Assembly (NCBI GenBank): GCA_016779205.1
Contig: JADHOC010000016.1
Span: forward strand, 60,107 to 124,106
Reading direction: 5' to 3'
DNA: 64,000 nt
Origin: Planctomycetota bacterium
GTDB lineage: Bacteria; Planctomycetota; UBA1135; GCA-002686595
Below the pieces are notes generated by a model. That model was not told the origin of the DNA, ran no database searches, and saw nothing but the letters and a program-made list of their open reading frames with translations. Made by a program: the position numbers and the translations under genes. Of the stretch, positions 24,365 through 33,092 are shown piece after piece. The first letter of the stretch is position 1. Each line of letters starts with the position of its first letter.

Positions 24365-25540
24365 CTAGCGCGTCCCCTGGGCGCGGGCTCGCTCCCAGGC
24401 GAGGGCGCGCTCCTGGGCTGCCTGGCGCTGGGCGGGGGAGAGGCGCTGGTCGAGGGCCTCCAGCCGGCGCAGGGCGCCCAGGTTCCCCTCTCGGCCGGCG
24501 ATCATGTACCAGCTGGCGGCGACCACGACGTCCTTGCGAACGCCGCGGCCCGCCTCGGCCATGGCGCCCACGCGGGTCTGGGCCTCCCTCAGCCCCTGCT
24601 GGGCCGCGGCGGAGAACCAGCGGTACGCCTCGGAGTCGTTGGCCTTGACCCCGTCGCCGCGGATGTAGAGCAGGCCCAGGTTGAACTGGCTCGTGGGCGT
24701 GCCGGCCTCGGCCGCCTTGAGGAGCCAGCCGGCGCCCGCCGCGGGGTCCTTGGGGACGCCATCGGCCCCGCCCACCAACAGCAGCCCCAGCCTCTCCTGC
24801 GCGGCGCTCGAGCCCTGGGCCGCGGCCCGCTCGAGCCAGCGGACGGCGAGGCCCGGATCTCTCTGGACCCCCTCTCCCGCGAGGAGCGCGGCCGCGAGGA
24901 TCTCCTGCGCCGGGCCGAGCCCCTGCCGAGCGGCCCGCTCGTACCAGAGGACCGCGGCGGCTGTGTCGGGGCTCGCACCCCGTCCGTTGGCGATCATGGA
25001 GCCGAGCACGAACTGGGCCCTCGCGACCCCGAGCTCGGCGGCGCGCGAGAGCCACAGGAAGGCTTCCTTCTGATCCGCCTCCATCCCCTCCCCGCGCAGG
25101 GCCATGAGACCCAGGTTGGTCTGGGCCTCGGGCATGCCGGCCTCGGCGGCCACCCGGTACGCGGCCACGGCGGCGGCGGCATCCTTGGGGAGGCCGTCGC
25201 CGTCCTCGAGCATGATCCCGAGGGAGTAGTAGGCCTCCGCGAGCCCCTGATCCGCAGCGGCCCGGTACCACACGGCGGCCCTCCCGCGGTCTCTGGGGAC
25301 GGTCCGGCCGTCGTAGTACATGGAGGCCAGCCGCATCTGCGAGGCCAGGTCGCCCTCCGTGGCCGCCGCCTCGAGCGCGTCGAGGGTGGCCTGCCGAGCC
25401 TCCTCCTGCGCCTCCGCCTGTTCGGCCTCGACGAGGTCCGCCCCGGTACTACAGGCGCCCAGCAGCAGCGCCGTGCACAGGAGAGGCAGGCGGACGATGG
25501 CAGCCGCGCCGTCGGCGGGGCGGGGAAGGGAGTGGGGCAT
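24365..25540 (-). CDS. Sel1-repeat lipoprotein (first of a pair)
   Basis: A 391-residue predicted lipoprotein starting at the ATG at 25540. The leader ends in LLLGAC, giving the lipidated Cys at about residue 30. After an acidic Ala/Glu-rich helix come about eight Sel1-like repeats (for example 'AYYSLGIMLEDGDGLPKD', 'SQFNLGLLYIRGDGVKAN'). It starts 14 bases after the DUF1501 stop, so it is likely in one transcript with the DUF1553-DUF1501 pair. The role is unknown; scaffold or interaction adaptor in the periplasm is the family expectation. Confidence 0.87.
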   Translation of the reverse strand: MPHSLPRPADGAAAIVRLPLLCTALLLGACSTGADLVEAEQAEAQEEARQATLDALEAAATEGDLASQMRLASMYYDGRTVPRDRGRAAVWYRAAADQGLAEAYYSLGIMLEDGDGLPKDAAAAVAAYRVAAEAGMPEAQTNLGLMALRGEGMEADQKEAFLWLSRAAELGVARAQFVLGSMIANGRGASPDTAAAVLWYERAARQGLGPAQEILAAALLAGEGVQRDPGLAVRWLERAAAQGSSAAQERLGLLLVGGADGVPKDPAAGAGWLLKAAEAGTPTSQFNLGLLYIRGDGVKANDSEAYRWFSAAAQQGLREAQTRVGAMAEAGRGVRKDVVVAASWYMIAGREGNLGALRRLEALDQRLSPAQRQAAQERALAWERARAQGTR

Positions 25541-25554
25541 CTTCGGGGCTCGGG

Positions 25555-27033
25555 TCAGGCCAGCAGGGCCTTGACGACCTCTCCATGCACGTCGGTCAGC
25601 CGGTGGTCCCGGCCCGCGTGACGGAAGGTGAGGCGGTCGTGCTGGATCCCCAGCAGCTGCAGGATGGTGGCATTCAGGTCGTACACGCTGAGGGGGTCCT
25701 CGATGATGTTGTACGAGAAGTCGTCCGTCGTCCCGTAGGTCTGTCCGGTCTTCACGCCGGCGCCGGCCATCCACATGGAGAAGCAGCGGGGGTGGTGGTC
25801 CCGTCCGTAGTTCTCCTTCGAGAGCGCGCCCTGGCAGTAGGTGGTCCGCCCGAACTCGCCGCCCCAGATGACCAGGGTGTCCTCGAGGAGCCCGCGGTTC
25901 TTGAGGTCCTGGATCAGCCCGTAGCAGGGCTGGTCGATGTCGCGGCAGTTGTTGCCCAGGTCATTGGGCAGGTTGCCGTGCTGGTCCCAGCCCCGGTGGT
26001 AGATCTGGACGAAGCGCACGTCGCGCTCGACGAGCCGGCGGGCGAGGAGACAGGAGGCGCCGAAGGTGCCCGGGACGTTGGCGTCGGGGCCGTACAGGTC
26101 GAGCACCGACTGGGGCTCCCCGGAGAGGTCGGTGAGCTCGGGCACGGCCGACTGCATGCGGAAGGCCATCTCGTACTGCTCGATGCGCGCCCGGATTTCC
26201 GGGTCTCCGACCTCGTCGGCTCGCTTCGAGTTCAGCTCGGAGACGAGGTCGAGCATCTCGCGCCGCTTCTTGCGGTCGACGCCGTCCGGATCGTTCAGGT
26301 ACAGCACCGGGTCGCCGCCCGCGCGCAGGGCGACGCCCTGGTGCTCGGAGGGCAGGAAGCCCGAGCCCCACAGCCGCTGGTAGAGGGCCTGGGCCTCCCG
26401 GCGTCCCTTCCAGCGCGGCGTCATGACCACGAAGCTGGGCAGATCGCGGTTCATGGACCCCAGCCCGTAGGAGAGCCAGGCGCCGAAGCTGGGCCGGCCC
26501 GGCTGCTCGGACCCCGTCTGCATGAAGGTGATGGCCGGGTCGTGGTTGATGGCGTCGGTGTGGACGCTGCGCATCACGCACAGGTCGTCCACCATCTTCG
26601 CCGTCCAGGGGAGCGTCTCGCAGACCTCGGTCCCCGCCTCGCCGTGGCGGGCGAAGTCGAACTTGGAGGGAGCGATGGGGAAGCGCGTCTGACCGGAGGT
26701 CATCGTGGTGATGCGCTGGCCGTTGCGGATGGAGTCGGGGAGCTCCTCGTCGAACATGTCCCGAAGGCGCGGCTTCCAGTCGAAGGTCTCGAACTGGCTC
26801 GGCGCGCCGGACATGCACAGGTAGATGACCCGCTTGGCCTTGGGGGCGAAGTGGGGGACCCCGGGCAGACCGCCGGTCCGGTCGCCCATGGCCGGGGCCG
26901 CGAGGGCGCGCGGCCCGAGGACCGAGGCCAGGGCCGCGGTGCCGATCCCGGTGGCGGTCTTGCCGAAGAACTGACGGCGGGTGAGGTGCGCGGCGCGCTC
27001 GGCGATGGGGGAGTCGTGGAGGGGGTGCTGCAT
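25555..27033 (-). CDS. DUF1501 protein, Tat-exported sulfatase-like
   Basis: A 492-residue protein typical of planctomycetes and related bacteria. The start is the ATG at 27033, overlapping the DUF1553 stop by one base (TGATG). A Tat signal is present: [12 protein letters not shown] with Arg19-Arg20, then a hydrophobic stretch ending near LGPRALA. DUF1501 proteins have an alkaline-phosphatase/sulfatase-like fold of unknown substrate; '[15 protein letters not shown]' and '[19 protein letters not shown]' near the C terminus are family hallmarks. It is always paired with DUF1549/DUF1553 proteins in this group, as here. Confidence 0.93.
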   Translation of the reverse strand: MQHPLHDSPIAERAAHLTRRQFFGKTATGIGTAALASVLGPRALAAPAMGDRTGGLPGVPHFAPKAKRVIYLCMSGAPSQFETFDWKPRLRDMFDEELPDSIRNGQRITTMTSGQTRFPIAPSKFDFARHGEAGTEVCETLPWTAKMVDDLCVMRSVHTDAINHDPAITFMQTGSEQPGRPSFGAWLSYGLGSMNRDLPSFVVMTPRWKGRREAQALYQRLWGSGFLPSEHQGVALRAGGDPVLYLNDPDGVDRKKRREMLDLVSELNSKRADEVGDPEIRARIEQYEMAFRMQSAVPELTDLSGEPQSVLDLYGPDANVPGTFGASCLLARRLVERDVRFVQIYHRGWDQHGNLPNDLGNNCRDIDQPCYGLIQDLKNRGLLEDTLVIWGGEFGRTTYCQGALSKENYGRDHHPRCFSMWMAGAGVKTGQTYGTTDDFSYNIIEDPLSVYDLNATILQLLGIQHDRLTFRHAGRDHRLTDVHGEVVKALLA

Positions 27034-30000
27034 CAGTTCCTCGTCAGAACCTCGTCCAGGTTCAGGATGGCGCTGGCCGTGAGCGTCCAGGTCGCGAGCT
27101 CGATGGTGTCCACGTCCGCCGGGACCTCCAGGTCCCCGGTCGCGACCAGCTCCACGGCGTCGAGGGGGTCCGCCTCGAAGTCCGCGGAGAGCGCGGTGAC
27201 GAGCCGGGCGATACGGTCCGCCTCCTCGCTGGTGGGTGTCCGGCTGGCGACCAGCTGGAACAGGTGCCCGGCGCGCTCCAGGTGCGACGGTCCGGCCTCC
27301 CGCAGGACGCGGGCCGCGATGAAGCGGGCCGCCTCCACGTAGGTGGGGTCGTTCAGCATCACCAGCGCTTGCAGCGGAGTGTTGGTCCGCTCCCTGCGGA
27401 CCGTGCACGCGTCGCGCATGGGGGCGTCGAAGGTGGTGAGGTTGGGAGGCGGCGCCGTGCGCTTCCAGAAGGTGTAGAGGGACCGGCGGTGCAGGTGCTC
27501 GCGGGGCCCCTGGGCATAGCGCACCGTGTTGCTGCCGCTGTAGCCCACCGCGAACCAGATGCCCTCGGGCTGGTAGGGCCGGACGCCGGGTCCGCCCATG
27601 GTCTCGTCCAGGAGGCCGGCCACGTGCAGGGCCTGGTCACGCAGGACCTCGGCGTCGAGGCGGAAGCGGGAGCTGCGCGCCAGCAGGCGGTTGTCCGGGT
27701 CGATCTCGAGGTGCGCGGGGGTAACGGTCGAGCGCTGGCGGTAGGCCCGGCTGAGCACCAGCCGCTCGTGCATGGCCTTCATGTCCCAGCCGCTCTCCAC
27801 GAAGGTGACGGCGAGCCAGTCCAACAGCTCGGGGTGGCTCGGCCACTTGCCCTGGTTCCCGAAGTCATCCGGGGTGGCCACGATGCCGGCCCCGAAGAAG
27901 TGCTGCCAGGCGCGGTTGACCCAGACCCGCGCGGTGAGCGGGTTCTCGCCCGAGACGATCCAGCGCGCGAGGCCCAGGCGGTTGCGCGGTGCGTCCGCGG
28001 GGAGCGGCGGGAGGATGGAGGGGGTCGCGGGCTCCACGACGTCGCCCAGCTTGTCGTAGGCGCCGCGCATGAGGATGTGCGCGGGCCGCGGGGTCGGCCG
28101 CTCCTCCGAGACCATGGTGCTGGGCAGCGCCCCCTCGATGGTCGCCCGCTCGGCGGCCAGGGCCTCGCGCTGGTCGAAGGCCGCCGCCCAGGGGGCCGCG
28201 TGGCGCCGACGCCAGAAGACCCGCGTCAGGTCGCGGGTCGCCTGGGTGTGTTCGGCGACCGGGATCTGCATGGCGAGCTCGATGGCCGGGGGCAGGCCGT
28301 CCGCGCTCCCGCCGTCCACGAGCCGCCAGGAGAAGCCGCCCGCGCCGCCGGTGTTCACCACCTTCAGCACGAGCTCGTTGTCGCCGGCCGCGAGGGAGAG
28401 CGGGACCCGGTCCTGGTCGACGTTGACGCCGCGGGCCACGCGGTTGGAGTGCACGAGCTCGCCGTTCAGCCAGGCCTCGACGCCGTCGTCGCTGCCCAGG
28501 AGCAGCTCGATCCTGCGGGCCTCACGGGCCTCGATGCGCTGCACCAGGAAGTGCACGCCGAGGCCGCTCTCGAACAGGTGGCGGCGGCCCTCGGAGTACT
28601 CTGGGTGGGCCGTCCAGGCGACGCCCGGCGCGGCCTCGCGGGAGAGGTCCACGCCTCCGGCGATCTGGTCCTGGGGCGGGTGTGGCTTGTCGTAGAGGCC
28701 CGCGGCAGCGGAGGCGGGGAAGTGGGCGCGGTGCCAGGTGCCCGTGCGCAGGGCCGGCTCGAGGTCGTCGGAGCGCCGGACGGCGAGTCGGAAGCGCGCG
28801 AGGCCGTGCTGGGAGTGGACGGAGGCGAACACCAGCTTGACCCGGAGCTCCGTGCCCTCGGCCCACCCGAAGCCGCGCGTGGGGACCAGCAGCGCCGACC
28901 GGTCTCCGGTCTTCCCGAGTCCCGCCCAGCCGCTCGCGGAGGAGGGGTCAAGGACGCCGGTGATGGGGAAGCGGTCCTGGCTGTGGGTGGCGACGGCGGC
29001 GCCGAGGCCGATCGGCTGGAGCTCCTCGGGTCGGTCCGCCGGTGCGGCGAGGACCTCCACGGAGGTGAGCACGAAGTTGTCGTTGCTCGCCCGGCCGGGC
29101 AGGGTCCGGCCCTCGGGGACCAGGGCGTCCAGCCGCAGCCCCTCGATCTGTCCGGGCGGGACCCAGGCGTCGATGGTGTAGGTGGTGTTGTGGGGGTTCG
29201 CTCCGCCCGCGACCACGACGCCGCTCCCCGGCTCGACGGTGAGCTCCACGCCGTCGGTCGCGGCGACCTGTTCGGGGATGACGGTCTTCCAGCGGCCCAG
29301 GACCTCCTGGGAGGTGCTCTCGATCCAGCGCCGCTCGCGCTCGTCGAGCTCCGGGTTGGGTCGGTCCAGCTCCACTGTCAGCGCCGCGGTCGAGGCGGAG
29401 ATCTCCTCGAGCCGCTCCGCCTGCTCGGGGAGCGGGACGCGCAGGAAGGGGACCGGGTTCTCGATGTTCCGGTCCGTCGCCTCCTCGGTCATGGAGTTGA
29501 AGAACCCGTACATCGCGTAGTAGTCGCGCTGGCTGATCGGGTCGAACTTGTGGTCGTGGCACTGGGCGCACTCGAGCGTCAGACCCAGGAACACCTTGGC
29601 CGTGGTGTCGGCGCGGTCCTTGGCGTAGATCGACAGGTACTCCTGCGCGATCATGCCGCCCTCGGCGCTGGTGGGGTTGCACCGGTTGAAGCCTGACGCG
29701 ACCTTCTGATCCAAGGTCGCGTTCGGCAGCAGGTCGCCGGCGAGCTGCTCGATGACGAACTCGTCGAAGGGCTTGTTGTCGTTCAGCGCCCGCACGACCC
29801 AGTCCCGGTACGGCCACATGGACCGCCGGTTGTCCAGGTGGAGGCCGTGGGTGTCGGCGTAGCGGGCGGCGTCGAGCCAGGTCCGCGCCATGTGCACCCC
29901 GTAGCGCTCGGAGGCCATCAGCCGCTTCACCTCGGCGCGGTAGGCGGCGTCGAGCCCGCGGAGCGCCACGTCAGCGTGGAACGCGGCCGACTCCTCCGGG

Positions 30001-30575
30001 GTCGGGGGGAGGCCGGTGAGGTCCAGGCTGACCCGACGCTGGAGTGTGGCGGCGTCGGCCTCGGGCTGGAACGCGAGCCCAGCGGCGGCCATGGGCCCGT
30101 CGAGCAGCGCGTCGATGGCGTCGCTGTCTCCTCCACCCTGCGCGACCGCCGGCTTGACCGGGGGCTGGAAGGACCAGTGCTCGTCCCAGGGCGCGCCCTC
30201 CTCGATCCAGCGCCGGAGCACCGCGCGCTCCGACTCGGTGAGGGACTTGCCGGACCGCTCGGGCGGCATGAGGTCGTCCTCGAACTCGGGGGCGATCCGG
30301 TACAGCAGCTCGCTGTCCTCCACGTTCCCTGCGACGACGGCGTGGCCGCCCGTGGAGAGCGCCGCGGTGATCCCCTCGAGGGAGTCCACGCGCAGGCCCG
30401 CCTCGCGTGTCTCGGGGTCGGGGCCGTGGCACTGGAAGCACTTGTCCGAGAGGATCGGCCGCACCTCACGCGCGAAGTCCACGGGCACCTTGTCCTCGAC
30501 TCGGTCTTCAGGTCCGGCGGAGCCGGCGGGCCATGCGGTGAGGGCGAGGACCGTGAAGGCGAGGGTGGCGCTCAT
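27033..30575 (-). CDS. Planctomycete cytochrome c / DUF1549 / DUF1553 protein
   Basis: An exported protein of 1180 residues from the ATG at 30575. The order is signal peptide (about 1-20), a planctomycete cytochrome c domain with a single haem motif CFQCH at 46-50, and DUF1549 (about 120-340, with '[10 protein letters not shown]', '[20 protein letters not shown]' and '[20 protein letters not shown]'). A long beta-rich middle insertion follows, including a carbohydrate-binding-like segment with '[13 protein letters not shown]'. DUF1553 closes the protein ('[24 protein letters not shown]'). The molecular role is unknown; redox-linked handling of complex carbohydrates together with DUF1501 proteins has been suggested for the family. 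It opens a probable four-gene operon. Confidence 0.93.
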   Translation of the reverse strand: MSATLAFTVLALTAWPAGSAGPEDRVEDKVPVDFAREVRPILSDKCFQCHGPDPETREAGLRVDSLEGITAALSTGGHAVVAGNVEDSELLYRIAPEFEDDLMPPERSGKSLTESERAVLRRWIEEGAPWDEHWSFQPPVKPAVAQGGGDSDAIDALLDGPMAAAGLAFQPEADAATLQRRVSLDLTGLPPTPEESAAFHADVALRGLDAAYRAEVKRLMASERYGVHMARTWLDAARYADTHGLHLDNRRSMWPYRDWVVRALNDNKPFDEFVIEQLAGDLLPNATLDQKVASGFNRCNPTSAEGGMIAQEYLSIYAKDRADTTAKVFLGLTLECAQCHDHKFDPISQRDYYAMYGFFNSMTEEATDRNIENPVPFLRVPLPEQAERLEEISASTAALTVELDRPNPELDERERRWIESTSQEVLGRWKTVIPEQVAATDGVELTVEPGSGVVVAGGANPHNTTYTIDAWVPPGQIEGLRLDALVPEGRTLPGRASNDNFVLTSVEVLAAPADRPEELQPIGLGAAVATHSQDRFPITGVLDPSSASGWAGLGKTGDRSALLVPTRGFGWAEGTELRVKLVFASVHSQHGLARFRLAVRRSDDLEPALRTGTWHRAHFPASAAAGLYDKPHPPQDQIAGGVDLSREAAPGVAWTAHPEYSEGRRHLFESGLGVHFLVQRIEAREARRIELLLGSDDGVEAWLNGELVHSNRVARGVNVDQDRVPLSLAAGDNELVLKVVNTGGAGGFSWRLVDGGSADGLPPAIELAMQIPVAEHTQATRDLTRVFWRRRHAAPWAAAFDQREALAAERATIEGALPSTMVSEERPTPRPAHILMRGAYDKLGDVVEPATPSILPPLPADAPRNRLGLARWIVSGENPLTARVWVNRAWQHFFGAGIVATPDDFGNQGKWPSHPELLDWLAVTFVESGWDMKAMHERLVLSRAYRQRSTVTPAHLEIDPDNRLLARSSRFRLDAEVLRDQALHVAGLLDETMGGPGVRPYQPEGIWFAVGYSGSNTVRYAQGPREHLHRRSLYTFWKRTAPPPNLTTFDAPMRDACTVRRERTNTPLQALVMLNDPTYVEAARFIAARVLREAGPSHLERAGHLFQLVASRTPTSEEADRIARLVTALSADFEADPLDAVELVATGDLEVPADVDTIELATWTLTASAILNLDEVLTRN

Positions 30576-30792
30576 GGGTTCCAGTCTATGTCCGGAATGA
30601 GGACCCGCAGGGGATTCCACCGAGCCTCGTGGGGTCGGGCCTCGCCCTGAGTCTCCCCGGCCGAGGGGCCCGGGGCAAGGGGCCTCGGTTGGACCCCATC
30701 GAGCGGCGGGCAGGCGTCAAGGAATGGAGGAACCCGACCGATGATCCAGGCACGCCCCGCCACCGCCGCCCGCCCCGGCCAGGAAACTCACC
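30576..30792. promoter_or_regulatory. Divergent promoter gap between DUF1553 and the FlgG-like lipoprotein
   Basis: A 217-base gap between divergent starts, so it should hold both promoters. Several GC-rich inverted repeats are present, the clearest being CCGAGG/CCTCGG around 30662-30689. No convincing -35/-10 pair could be assigned by eye. Confidence 0.4.
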
Positions 30793-31869
30793 ATGCTCCA
30801 GCGTGCCTCTGCCCTCACCGCCGTTCTCCTGCTGGCCTCTTGCCAGGGGACGTCCAGCAGCCCCTCGACGACCGCGCACCCGGTGGACACGGGCGAACCC
30901 TCGAGGGCCGAGCTGCAGCAGCAGATCCAGGAGCTCGAGATGCGTCTTGTGGAGGCAGAGGCCAGGGCGGCGCTCCTGGAGCGCTCGAGCCTGGCCTCGC
31001 AGGTCGACTCGGCCGGGGGTATCCAGCTGGCCGCTCGAATCGAGGGGCTGAGCCGCACGGTGGAACAGCTTCGCCTGGCCACGCTGGCGGGGGCCACCGC
31101 ACAGCCGGTGGAGGCCAGCCATGGGGTCGAGGTGGGCGCTGGCGTCGAGTCACTCAAGGGAGCGCTGGCTGCGCTCGATGGGCAGTGCGCTCTGCACTGC
31201 GAGAACATCGCGAACCTCGGGGTCTCTGGCTACAAGCGGCGCAGGCCGCTGCCGGTCTCCAGCGCGGGCGCCTTGAACGACGTCCGTCACCCGCGGTCCG
31301 CTGGCGTGCAGCTGGACATGACCCAGGGCGCCCTCAAGCGCACGGGGAACTCCCTCGACCTCGGGGTTGAGGGAGCAGGCTTCTTCGGGATCGAGCTCCC
31401 CAACGGCGAGCAGCGCTACACCCGCAACGGCGCGCTCCGGATGGACGTGAACGGCCACCTCGTGACGGCCGAGGGCTACCTGCTCAGCGACCAGGTCCAG
31501 ATCCCGCCGGACAGCCAGGGCATCTCGATCTCCGCCGACGGTGAGGTGTACTCCCTCGGTGAGGGGAACACCCAGACCCAGATCGGCACGGTCCGCCTGC
31601 ACGTCTTCCGCAACCCCTCGGACCTGAAGGGCGAGAGCAACGGCTACACCGCCACGACCCTGTCGGGGGATCCCGTCGCAGTCCAGCCCACCACCGCGGG
31701 GGCGGGCCGCCTCCTGCAGGGGTACATCGAGCTCGCCAACGTGGGCCTGCAGACCGAGCTGGTCGAGCTGCAGCAGGCGGAGAACGACGCGGTCGTGATC
31801 CGCTGCGCCCTGGCGACCCAGGGGATCCTCACGGTCCCCAGGGCACCGGTCCAGCCGGCGGCCCGCTAG
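30793..31869 (+). CDS. FlgG/FlgF-like rod-hook protein with lipoprotein leader
   Basis: A 358-residue protein. Residues 1-17 are a lipoprotein signal (lipobox LLASC, Cys17). Residues about 37-90 form a heptad-rich coiled coil (LQQQIQELEMRLVEAEARAALLE). From about residue 115 the sequence follows the flagellar rod protein FlgG: 'NIANLGVSGYKRRR' (compare NLANVNTTGFKR), 'TQGALKRTGNSLDLGVEGAG', 'RYTRNGALRMDVNGHLVTAEGY' and 'LLQGYIELANVGLQTELVEL'. FlgG normally has no Sec leader and is secreted through the flagellar apparatus. A GTG at 31132 would give a classical short FlgG, but the upstream codons are clearly coding and in frame. No other flagellar gene is near. Its stop shares CTAG with a convergent gene. 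Confidence 0.85.
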   Translation: MLQRASALTAVLLLASCQGTSSSPSTTAHPVDTGEPSRAELQQQIQELEMRLVEAEARAALLERSSLASQVDSAGGIQLAARIEGLSRTVEQLRLATLAGATAQPVEASHGVEVGAGVESLKGALAALDGQCALHCENIANLGVSGYKRRRPLPVSSAGALNDVRHPRSAGVQLDMTQGALKRTGNSLDLGVEGAGFFGIELPNGEQRYTRNGALRMDVNGHLVTAEGYLLSDQVQIPPDSQGISISADGEVYSLGEGNTQTQIGTVRLHVFRNPSDLKGESNGYTATTLSGDPVAVQPTTAGAGRLLQGYIELANVGLQTELVELQQAENDAVVIRCALATQGILTVPRAPVQPAAR

Positions 31870-32945
31870 AGGAACGTGAGGGCGAGGCCGTCCGTCAGGT
31901 TCGAGATCGGGATGCCGATGAACGCGTCCCGGTACCAGGCCTGGAAGTGCCACGTCTCGCCGGTGGCGACGGAGACGAGCCCCGTGGGAGTCGGGGTGGC
32001 GGCGAGGTCCAGGAAGAGGGTGAAGGCCCCGATGCTCCCCGAGTTCAGGATCTGGCCCGCCCCCACGTAGCGGCCGATGGCGCCGCCGAGGCAGAGGTTC
32101 CCGACGCTGCCTCCCGGCGTGGCGGTGAAGCCCTGGGTGCGGCTGGTCAGGAAGAAACCGAAGGTGTTGGAGGGGAGGGAGCTCGCGGTGAGCGCCACGT
32201 CGTTGTCCGCGCGCCGGGGGCTGCCGAAGGCCGAGACCTCACCGGGGAGGCCCGTGGAGTTCGCGGCACCGGGTGAGCAGTAGCGGGAGCCCAGGTCTCC
32301 GGTGGCGCCGAAGGGGACGATCTGGATGCCGTTGAGGGACATGAACTCGGCCGCCACGTTGAGCTGCAGCGTGACGGCGCTGCCGGGTGCGACGTCGACC
32401 GCGTGCCGGGCGTGGGTGACGCCGAGCTGGTAGCCACCGGAGAAGTCACCGCCCACGTCCTGCAGCGGGTCGAGTGAGCTGGGGACCCGGACGCGTGTCC
32501 TGTAGCTCGCCCCGCTGGGGACGGCGGCGTAGGTGAGGATGTCGTACTGGCCGGCCGCGAGCCCGCGGATCTCGATGGTGGCGGCCCCGCCGAAGAAGGC
32601 GAGATCGTCGAGGAGCGCGTCGTCGCCGCCCGAGGTGGAAGGGTCGTCGAACAGGAAGCTCTGAACCCCTGTCCCGAGGTCGTTGACCACGAGGGTGACC
32701 GGGGTCGGGGCGCCGCTCGCGTCAAGGAGCCCGGAGATGGTGAGGGGGAACGAGGCGGAGGCGAGCGCGTCGGTGTCCACGCCGTTCCAGTGCCCGCCGA
32801 CCTGCGCGGCGGCTCCCGTGTCTGACCCGGGCACGCCGTGAATCGCAGCCGGTCCGAAGTCAAAGTTGACGCCGACCTGAGCCGGGGCGGGGACCGCGGC
32901 GAAGAGGCCACAGGTCACACTGATGGAGGGGATGAGCGAGCGCAT
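31866..32945 (-). CDS. Secreted protein with shared C-terminal domain
   Basis: A 359-residue exported protein. The signal peptide is MRSLIPSISVTCGLFAAVPAPAQ. Residues about 24-220 look like a beta-sandwich domain ('VNFDFGPAAIHGVPG', 'ATIEIRGLAAGQYDILTYA'), similar in style to planctomycete carbohydrate-binding-like domains. A 'YCSPGAANSTG' linker leads to the shared C-terminal domain, residues 229-359 ('FGFFLTSRTQGF', 'NLCLGGAIGRYVGAGQILNSG', 'GETWHFQAWYRD'). The two cysteines (YCSPG and NLCLG) may form a disulfide. It ends exactly at the C terminus with ALTFL. Convergent with the FlgG-like gene, overlapping by four bases. Confidence 0.85.
   Translation of the reverse strand: MRSLIPSISVTCGLFAAVPAPAQVGVNFDFGPAAIHGVPGSDTGAAAQVGGHWNGVDTDALASASFPLTISGLLDASGAPTPVTLVVNDLGTGVQSFLFDDPSTSGGDDALLDDLAFFGGAATIEIRGLAAGQYDILTYAAVPSGASYRTRVRVPSSLDPLQDVGGDFSGGYQLGVTHARHAVDVAPGSAVTLQLNVAAEFMSLNGIQIVPFGATGDLGSRYCSPGAANSTGLPGEVSAFGSPRRADNDVALTASSLPSNTFGFFLTSRTQGFTATPGGSVGNLCLGGAIGRYVGAGQILNSGSIGAFTLFLDLAATPTPTGLVSVATGETWHFQAWYRDAFIGIPISNLTDGLALTFL
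31869..32261 (-). repeat. Copy 2 of the shared 131-residue C-terminal domain
   Basis: Encodes residues 229-359 of the secreted protein at 31866-32945. It aligns without large gaps to the copies at 21357-21752 and 63336-63728; copies 2 and 3 are the closest pair (both with YCSPGxxNSTG and NLCLGG). Confidence 0.85.
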
Positions 32946-33092
32946 GGGTTCGATGGCCGCGCCGCACCCCGGCGCCGCCGTCTCTCGCGGATCACCGTAG
33001 CACGGCGGGTCTCATTCCTGTTCGGAAGTGCCCTTCGACGCGGCGCTCTGGGTCGAGCCGTGCCATGATCGAGACTCACCCTGATTCAGCCC

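Noticed and set aside
25541..25774. N-terminal extension of the first Sel1 lipoprotein
   Set aside because: It overlaps the DUF1501 C terminus in another frame; the lipoprotein leader begins at the ATG at 25540.
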